From contig RPFO01000065.1 of the NCBI GenBank assembly GCA_009746045.1, forward strand, positions 1,647,424 to 1,711,423: a DNA stretch of 64,000 bases. The letters run 5' to 3'. A program made the translations under genes and the position numbers. Of the stretch, positions 57,653 through 64,000 are shown one piece after another. The DNA comes from Mesostigma viride (lineage: Eukaryota; Streptophyta; Mesostigmatophyceae; Mesostigmatales; Mesostigmataceae). The notes under the pieces were generated by a model that did not search any database, was not told the DNA's origin, and saw nothing but the letters and a program-made list of their open reading frames with translations. Every line of letters begins with the position of its first letter. Position 1 is the stretch's first letter.

Positions 57653-60600
57653 CGGCGTCACCGTGTTTGACACGCTCGACTACTGGGTGGCCCACCACCC
57701 GCCCGACGCTCGCCTGTACACCTGGCTGTCCCCCTCTGGTATTGAGGAGGGCCACCTGACCCCCCTGGGCCTGCGCACTGCGGTAGACCGTGTCGCCCAC
57801 TCCCTCGCCAACGAATGGGATGTGCCCGTGGGCGCGCGTGCCATCCTATGCTACCCGCCCGGCCTCGATTTCCTCGTAGCCATGCTCGCCTGCATGCGCG
57901 CGCGCGTGGTGGCCGTGCCCGTGTACCCACCCCACCCAGGGGCCCTGGGGCGAGACCTGCCCAAGCTGGCCACCGTGGTCGCCTCGTCGGGCGCCTGCGT
58001 TGCGCTGACCACGTCAGGCTACCACCGCGCGCGGCGACTCGCGGCGGTGGTGCCGGCGGCGTTGGGCCGAGCGCTGTTCCGCTCCGGGAAGGGCGGGGCC
58101 GGGGGCCAGGGCAAGACGGCGGTGAACGCGGGGAATCTGGATGCTAGTAAAGGTCCAGGGGGTAGTGCAGCAGACACCCAGGATGGGTCGGCCAAGTGGC
58201 CCGCCATACCCTGGCACTCGACCGATGACCTGTACGGCAAGCCGATCAAGAAGGGTGGAGCAAAGGCGGACCGCAAGGGTGGCCCTGACGGTGCCGCAGG
58301 ACACAAGGGGCAAGGTGACGACGGCGGCGTTAAAGCAGGCGCTGCGCTGCCCGGAGGTCCCACTTCTTGCAGCTGGCAGCTGTCACCCTGGCCCCGCGGC
58401 CGCCCCTCCTGGGACGACCCCGCGTACCTGCAGTACTCGTCAGGGTCCACCTCCGACCCTAAGGGGGTGGTCATCAGCCACCGGGCGGCCCTGCTCAATG
58501 AAGCTGCGGCGAGTCTGTGCATGGATTTCTTGACGCCGCCTCGCACCGTGGGGCGCTGCATTGCCAACTGGATGCCGCAGGTATCCCTTTGCTGTACGAA
58601 TTGCTGGAGGTAAACAGTTGAATAATGGATTGGGGGCGCTGCATGGCGGACTGGATGCTGCAGGTAGTTGATTACCTGCCACACAGTAGTTGGGGTATGC
58701 AAGTGAAACATGTGCATAAAGGGTGGGGCATGGCGGACTGGATGCTGCAGGTATGATGCCCTGTTAATTGTATGTGAATTGATAGTGATATACCTGTATA
58801 GGATAGCTCTTGATAGTGATATACTTGTATAGGATAGCTCTTGATAGTGATGTACTTGTATATGATAGCTCTTGATAGTGATATACTTGTATAGGATAGC
58901 TCTTGATAGTGATATACTTGTATAGGATAGCTCTTGATAGTGATATACTTGTATAGGATAGCTCTTGATAGTGATATACTTGTATAGGATAGCTCTTGAT
59001 AGTGATATACTTGTATAGGATAGCTCTTGATAGTGATATACTCGTATAGGATAGCTCTTGATAGTGATATTCTTGTATAGGATAGCTCTTGATAGTGATG
59101 TACTTGTATAGGATAGCTCGCTGTTACCATGTTGTCACACGGATTGTCATCCAGCTGCTACTGACTGACTAGTCACTGCTCTACTATTATTTTCACGGGC
59201 AATTAATGTCCTTGCTTCTTACATCCCTTTGCAGTACCACGACTTCGGGCTGGTCATCTATCTGGCGGGCGTTGTTTTTGGATTCCATGTCGTCGGCATG
59301 GCGCCCACCACCTTCCTAAGCAACCCCTCGATCTGGTATGGTGCAACCAGCTACAGTGACCTATCATGCTATATGGTGACCTGTTCATGTCGTCGGCATG
59401 GCGCCCACCACCTTCCTCAGCAACCCATCGATGCAGTATGGTGCAACCAGCTACAGTGACCTATCCATGTCGTCGGCATGGCGCCCACCATCTTCCTTAG
59501 CAACCCATCGATCGATCTGGTATGGTGCAACGAGCTACCGTGACCTATTCATGTCGTCGGCATGGCGCCTGCCACCTTCCTCAGCAACTCATCCATCTAA
59601 GTATATATAGGTGCCCCCTTTTCGATAGGGTAGCCAAATCGGTTGGGTTGATTATATTTTTGAGTGTTAAGCCATTCACTTGGTTAACTCCGACATCCAT
59701 ATTTTTCGGACATCCCTGTTTCTTGGACATCCCTGTTTCTTGGACATCCCTGTTTGTTGGACATCCCTGTTTGTCGGACATCCCTGTTTGTCGGACATCC
59801 CTGTTTGTTGGACATCCCTGTTTGTTGGACATCCCTGTTTGTCGGACATCCCTGTTTGTCGGACATCCCTGTTTGTTGGACATCCCTGTTTGTTGGACAT
59901 CCCTGTTTGTCGGACATCCTGTTTGTTGGACATTCCTGTTTGTCGGACATCCCTGTTTGTTGGACATCCCTGTTTGTCGGACATCCCTGTTTGTCGGACA
60001 TCCCTGTTTGTCGGACATCCGTGTTTGTTGGACATCCCTGTTTGTCGGACATCCCTGTTTGTCGGACATCCCTGTTTGTCGGACATCCGTGTTTGTTGGA
60101 CATCCTGTTTGTCGGACATCCCTGTTTGTTGGACATCCCTGTTTGTCGGACATCCCTGTTTGTCGGACATCCCTGTTTGTCGGACATCCGTGTTTGTTGG
60201 ACATCCTGTTTGTCGGACATCCCTGTTTGTTGGACATCCCTGTTTGTCGGACATCCCTGTTTGTCGGACATCCCTGTTTGTTGGACATCCCTGTTTGTTG
60301 GACATCCCTGTTTGTCGGACATCCCTGTTTGTCGGACATCCGTGTTTGTCGGACATCCATGTTTGTCGGACATCCTGTTTGTCAGACATCGTGTTTGTCG
60401 GACATCCCTGTTTGTCGGACATCCGTGTTTGTCGGACATCCCTGTTTGTCGGACATTCCTGTTTGTCGGACATCCTGTTTGTTGGACATCCCTGTTTGTC
60501 GGACATCCCTGTTCTTCTTGCTAGTCCGTCTTTTCTGCACTGTCCCGATAATCTGCGTAACTTTTCTTTATTGGTGATATCTTTATCATCTGATTGAGAT

Positions 60601-61557
60601 ACATACATACATACATACATAGTAGTATGTACTTTGCTTGGGTGGTGGCAAGGTTTCTTGCTCATTATAATCTTTGCTAGGGTTCTTCTTCTTGATTGCT
60701 GCTCCAAACCCGCCTTTCTTACACAACTATCAGATCCCTATGCCATGGCTCATCGTGCAGGCCGCACAGACCATCACTCCCCATTTCACCGTCTTTCTGC
60801 GCATGCAAGGTTCTGTTACGCCTTCCTGATGCTCTGCATAAAACTGCAAGGCCACCACGCTTATAGTAGTAATTGCCTTCTCAGCTGTACACCCCCAGCC
60901 CCACGTTTAAGACTCTCAGGTTTAAGATCATGAGACCCTGGATTTTGAAATTTCAGGTTGAAGACTGCAGGGCTGGTTTTGGGCAAAAAGATCTTAAAGT
61001 TGGTACAAAAAGCTGCCAAGTTCCGGCCAGTGCCCAGTGTACAGACCACGAGCAACAGTATTGATATTTTTTAATTATGTATTGGCGGTGTTGCTGTTAA
61101 TTTCAAAAACTTCCACTCATGTATCAATGGGCGGGCTCCGGCGGGGCGCGCCGCGCCGCGCCCCCTCAGGTTTAAGATCTTCTCAGGTTGAAGATCGTCA
61201 ACCCTGGATTTGATTTTAGGTTTAAGACCACAGCCCTGGGTTGGCCGCACCCCAGTCTTAAACGTGTGTGTGGGGTTGTACCGCGACTCCAAACTTACCC
61301 TCGTAATCACCGCAGGCTGCAGGCCATATCCACCCACTGCGCCTTCTTCAGCGCGTGCCCCAACTTTGCGCTCGAGTACTGCATCCGAAAAGTGCCCTCC
61401 AGCGTACGGCAAGGTCTTGACCTCTCCTCCCTGCGGATCGTCATGCTGGGGGGGGAGCCCAACCGGGCGGCCACCCTGGATCGCTTCTGCAAGGAGTTTG
61501 CGCAGTGTGGGTTTTCACACGATGCGCTATACCCGGCCTACGGCCTCGCAGAGAATG
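57653..61557 (+). CDS. fatty-acyl-AMP ligase (FAAL)-like adenylation enzyme, three recognised exons, incomplete
   Basis: Exons 57653-58580, 59235-59335 and 61316-61557 join in matching phases (start phase 2; then 0; then 2; end phase 1). Motifs in order: FDTLDYWVAHHPPDARLYTW, LCYPPGLDFLVAMLACMRAR, VVAVPVYPPHPGALGRDL, P-loop YLQYSSGSTSDPKGVVISHR, CIANWMPQ|YHDFGLVIYLAG, APTTFLSNPSIW|LQAIS, FSACPNFALEYCIRKV, GLDLSSLRIVMLGGEPNRAA, AFYPAYGLAE-type (LYPAYGLAENG). QYHD(F/M)GL, PNFAY/EY and the P-loop are FAAL-type rather than acyl-CoA-synthetase-type. FAALs make fatty-acyl adenylates and pass them to acyl carrier proteins of polyketide or lipid pathways. A ~110-residue Gly/Lys-rich insert precedes the P-loop. 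The first exon and the C-terminal domain are missing; the gene probably continues past the window. Confidence 0.85.
58772..59122. repeat. 31-bp minisatellite in FAAL-like intron 1
   Basis: About 11 copies of GATAGTGATATACTTGTATA followed by GGATAGCTCTT, nearly perfect. Confidence 0.95.
59284..59600. repeat. exon-2-derived repeats in FAAL-like intron 2
   Basis: The last ~52 bp of exon 2 plus the first ~30 bp of intron (ATGTCGTCGGCATGGCGCCC ... ACCAGCTACAGTGACCTAT) recur three more times at about 59,387, 59,467 and 59,549, with small changes. The splice donor GTATGG is retained in two of the copies. Confidence 0.9.
59695..60516. repeat. 17-bp minisatellite GGACATCCCTGTTTGTC/TTG
   Basis: About 48 units. 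Positions differ mainly as GTCGGACATC versus GTTGGACATC, with some 1-bp deletions. It is in FAAL-like intron 2. Confidence 0.95.
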
Positions 61558-61652
61558 GTACGAAGTAATAATATTATACTACTGCAATACTACGAGTAAA
61601 ATACATTACAATACAGTATAATGTAATTTAGTATAAGAAAATATGATCTTGG

Positions 61653-62440
61653 GATGGGATGGGATGGGATGGGATGGGATGGGATGGGATGGGATGGGAT
61701 GGGATGGGATGGGATGGGATGGGATGGGATGGGATGGGATGGGATGGGATGGGATGGGATGGGATGGGATGGGATGGGATGGGATGGGATGGGATGGGAT
61801 GGGATGGGATGGGATGGGATGGGATGGGATGGGATGGGATGGGATGGGATGGGATGGGATGGGATGGGATGGGATGGGATGGGATGGGATGGGATGGGAT
61901 GGGATGGGATGGGATGGGATGGGATGGGATGGGATGGGATGGGATGGGATGGGATGGGATGGGATGGGATGGGATGGGATGGGATGGGATGGGATGGGAT
62001 GGGATGGGATGGGATGGGATGGGATGGGATGGGATGGGATGGGATGGGATGGGATGGGATGGGATGGGATGGGATGGGATGGGATGGGATGGGATGGGAT
62101 GGGATGGGATGGGATGGGATGGGATGGGATGGGATGGGATGGGATGGGATGGGATGGGATGGGATGGGATGGGATGGGATGGGATGGGATGGGATGGGAT
62201 GGGATGGGATGGGATGGGATGGGATGGGATGGGATGGGATGGGATGGGATGGGATGGGATGGGATGGGATGGGATGGGATGGGATGGGATGGGATGGGAT
62301 GGGATGGGATGGGATGGGATGGGATGGGATGGGATGGGATGGGATGGGATGGGATGGGATGGGATGGGATGGGATGGGATGGGATGGGATGGGATGGGAT
62401 GGGATGGGATGGGATGGGATGGGATGGGATGGGATGGGAT
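61653..62440. repeat. (GGGAT)n satellite, ~790 bp
   Basis: About 157 nearly perfect GGGAT units, starting about 95 bp after the FAAL-like donor at 61,558. They encode only artefactual frames (SHPIP, GWDGM). Confidence 0.95.
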
Positions 62441-63165
62441 GGGGTGGGATGGGGTGGGTGGGTGGGATGGGGTGGGATGGGGTGGGATGGGGTGGGATGG
62501 GGTGGGATGGGGTGGGATGGGGTGGGATGGGGTGGGTGGGTGGGGTGGGGTGGGGTGGGGTGGGGTGGGGTGGGTGGGGTGGGGTGGGGTGGGGTGGGGT
62601 GGGGTGGGGTGGGTGGGGTGGGTGGGTGGGGTGGGGTGGGGTGGGGTGGGGTGGGTGGGGTGGGGTGGGTGGGGTGGGGTGGGGTGGGGTGGGGTGGGGT
62701 GGGTGGGGTGGGGTGGGGTGGGGTGGGGTGGGGTGGGGTGGGGTGGGGTGGGTGGGGTGGGGTGGGGTGGGGTGGGTGGGGTGGGGTGGGGTGGGGTGGG
62801 GTGGGGTGGGGTGGGGTGGGGTGGGGTGGGGTGGTGGGGTGGGGTGGGGTGGGGTGGGGTGGGGTGGGGTGGGGTGGGGTGGGTGGGGTGGGGTGGGGTG
62901 GGGTGGGGTGGGTGGGGTGGGTGGGGTGGGTGGGGTGGGGTGGGGTGGGGTGGGGTGGGGTGGGTGGGTGGGGTGGGTGGGGTGGGGTGGGGTGGGGGGG
63001 TGGGGGTGGGTGGGTGGGTGGGGTGGGGGTGGGGTGGGGGGGGTGGGGTGGGGGGTGGGGTGGGGTGGGGGGTGGGGGTGGGGGTGGGTGGGTGGGGGTA
63101 GGGGATATGGGGGGGGGGGGGGGCAGGGGGGGGGTAGGGGGGCGTAGGGGGGGGGGGTACGTCCG
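62441..63165. repeat. (GGGGT)n/(GGGT)n satellite continuing into G-runs
   Basis: The GGGAT array passes through alternating GGGAT/GGGGT into GGGGT and GGGT units, then G9-G12 runs near 63,100-63,160. It shows a gradient of sequence change from left to right. Confidence 0.95.
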
Positions 63166-63187
63166 CCAGGGTTATTAGTAGATGGTA

Positions 63188-64000
63188 TTTTCTGATCAGG
63201 CACTCCGCAAAGGTGAAAACCGCTTGCGTTCAGGGCCGGGCCGCGGAAAACGCGGAAAAACGCGATCTGCAAGTGAATCCGACCGTAATCGAACTGGGGA
63301 CCTCTCGCACCAACTTTCGCTGACTATAGGACGGACGTCTCCGGTTACCATGGCATCGCCAACTTACACCTACAGTCATCCGCAAAAGTTCTCCTTTCCG
63401 GGGAGTGATGCAAGCCTGTCGGATTTGGTACTAGATAAATCACTCGAGATCTGTGTGTAGGAGTACTACACACGTGTCCACTCGAGACTTGTTCAGTCTC
63501 GAAACGTGAGACGGGCTGAACACGGCTGGATCCTTCTTTATTAGAAGGGGGCGTAGCCGGTACTAACGAAATCAGCCAAGCGTATATTCTGATCAGGCAC
63601 TCCGCAAAGGTGAAAACCGCTTGCGTTCAGGGCCGGGCCGCGGAAAACGCGGAAAAACGCGATCTGCAAGTGAATCCGACCGTAATCGAACTGGGGACCT
63701 CTCGCACCAACTTTCGCTGACTATAGGACGGACGTCTCCGGTTACCATGGCATCGCCAACTTACACCTACAGTCATCCGCAAAAGTTCTCCTTTCCGGGG
63801 AGTGATGCAAGCCTGTCGGATTTGGTACTAGATAAATCACTCGAGATCTGTGTGTAGGAGTACTACACACGTGTCCACTCGAGACTTGTTCAGTCTCGAA
63901 ACGTGAGACGGGCTGAACACGGCTGGATCCTTCTTTATTAGAAGGGGGCGTAGCCGGTACTAACGAAATCAGCCAAGCGTATATTCTGATCAGGCACTCC
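63188..64000. repeat. 397-bp tandem repeat (two units and the start of a third)
   Basis: GATCAGGCACTCC recurs at 63,194, 63,591 and 63,988, exactly 397 bp apart. The two complete units are almost identical. The array runs off the window, so its length is unknown. Each unit contains the tRNA-like segment listed separately. A second hairpin (CTCGAGACTTGTTCAGTCTCG) lies near 63,481-63,501 and again at 63,878-63,898. Confidence 0.95.
63278..63338 (-). ncRNA. tRNA-Pro-like 3' half inside the 397-bp repeat
   Basis: On the minus strand, TTGGTGCGAGAGGTCCCCAG followed by TTCGATTACGGTCGGA resembles the anticodon-3' stem and T-arm of tRNA-Pro (TTTGGGTGCGAGAGGTCCCG type). The anticodon stem does not pair and the D-arm is wrong, so this is not a functional tRNA. 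It could be a tRNA-derived SINE head or a Pol III B-box remnant. An identical copy lies at 63,675-63,735. Confidence 0.35.

Noticed and set aside
59695..60516. CRISPR-like array
   Set aside because: 17-bp units follow each other without unique spacers, in a eukaryotic intron; it is a minisatellite.
59522..60707. Frames such as VCRTSLFVGHPCLSDIP and its complement
   Set aside because: Translation of the 17-bp minisatellite inside an intron; no independent coding support.
61653..62440. Telomere end
   Set aside because: GGGAT is not a known algal or plant telomere unit (TTTAGGG, TTTTAGGG), and the array lies between exon-bearing DNA and another tandem repeat.
61590..63272. Frames of 480-560 residues (SHPIP, GWDGM repeats)
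   Set aside because: Pure translation of the GGGAT/GGGGT satellite; open in all frames and both strands.
63188..63590. Hammerhead-type ribozyme or 5S rRNA in the 397-bp repeat
   Set aside because: CTGATCAGG and GAAAC-like pieces do not form the conserved core, and the 5S internal control sequences are absent.

Overview
This is a repeat-rich nuclear eukaryotic window. Evidence: genes split by GT-AG introns with consistent phases, Kozak-like starts, LTR and non-LTR retroelements, a large terminal-inverted-repeat DNA transposon, and long micro- and minisatellites inside introns. The host proteins (a plant-type sugar-phosphate/nucleotide-sugar translocator, a DCAF11/LEC14B WD40 protein, a LanC-like protein, a fatty-acyl-AMP-ligase-like enzyme) and the GC-rich coding sequence fit a unicellular alga, most simply a green-lineage alga. 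That assignment is inference.

Layout. 1-13,903: a Ty3/gypsy-like retroelement on the minus strand (5' LTR about 13,319-13,903, leader, gag, CCHC knuckle, retropepsin running off the left edge). Its gag is split by a 9.3-kb transposon (2,127-11,441) with 36-bp inverted ends. The transposon carries a three-exon DUF7869-like gene on plus, a divergent zinc-finger plus Gly/Asp/Met-rich gene on minus, and a large hairpin complex between them. 13.9-18.9 kb: retroelement remnants and non-coding DNA, including a cluster of six ACGTGGC motifs. 18.9-25.7 kb: a LanC-like gene (plus, at least six exons). 26.1-31.7 kb: a non-LTR retroelement with an unusual order (RING-H2, C2H2-like finger, reverse transcriptase, CCHC, restriction-like endonuclease), preceded by an inverted 5'-truncated copy of its own 3' end. 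32.7-35.1 kb: further LINE fragments, including an ORF1p-like frame that runs directly into a 3' tail. 37.2-44.8 kb: DCAF11-like gene (minus, eight exons). 45.7-51.7 kb: translocator gene (plus, five exons), divergent from DCAF11 across a 0.9-kb shared upstream region. 52-55.9 kb: retroelement debris, hairpins and TTAA tails. 57.6-61.6 kb: exons of a fatty-acyl-AMP-ligase-like gene, incomplete at both ends. 61.65-63.1 kb: about 1.45 kb of G-rich satellite. 63.2-64.0 kb: a 397-bp tandem repeat with a tRNA-Pro-like minus-strand segment.

Two patterns cut across all four host genes. First, the 3' end of an exon with its 5' splice site is often repeated once or several times in the following intron ('donor echoes'). 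Second, intronic simple repeats are strand-polarised: G-rich on the coding strand just after 5' splice sites, C-rich on the coding strand before 3' splice sites. The strongest candidates for something undescribed are these two intron patterns, the RING-H2/RT/endonuclease retroelement and the DUF7869 transposon.

Splice sites were read by eye. Family names come from recognising sequence motifs, not from a database search.
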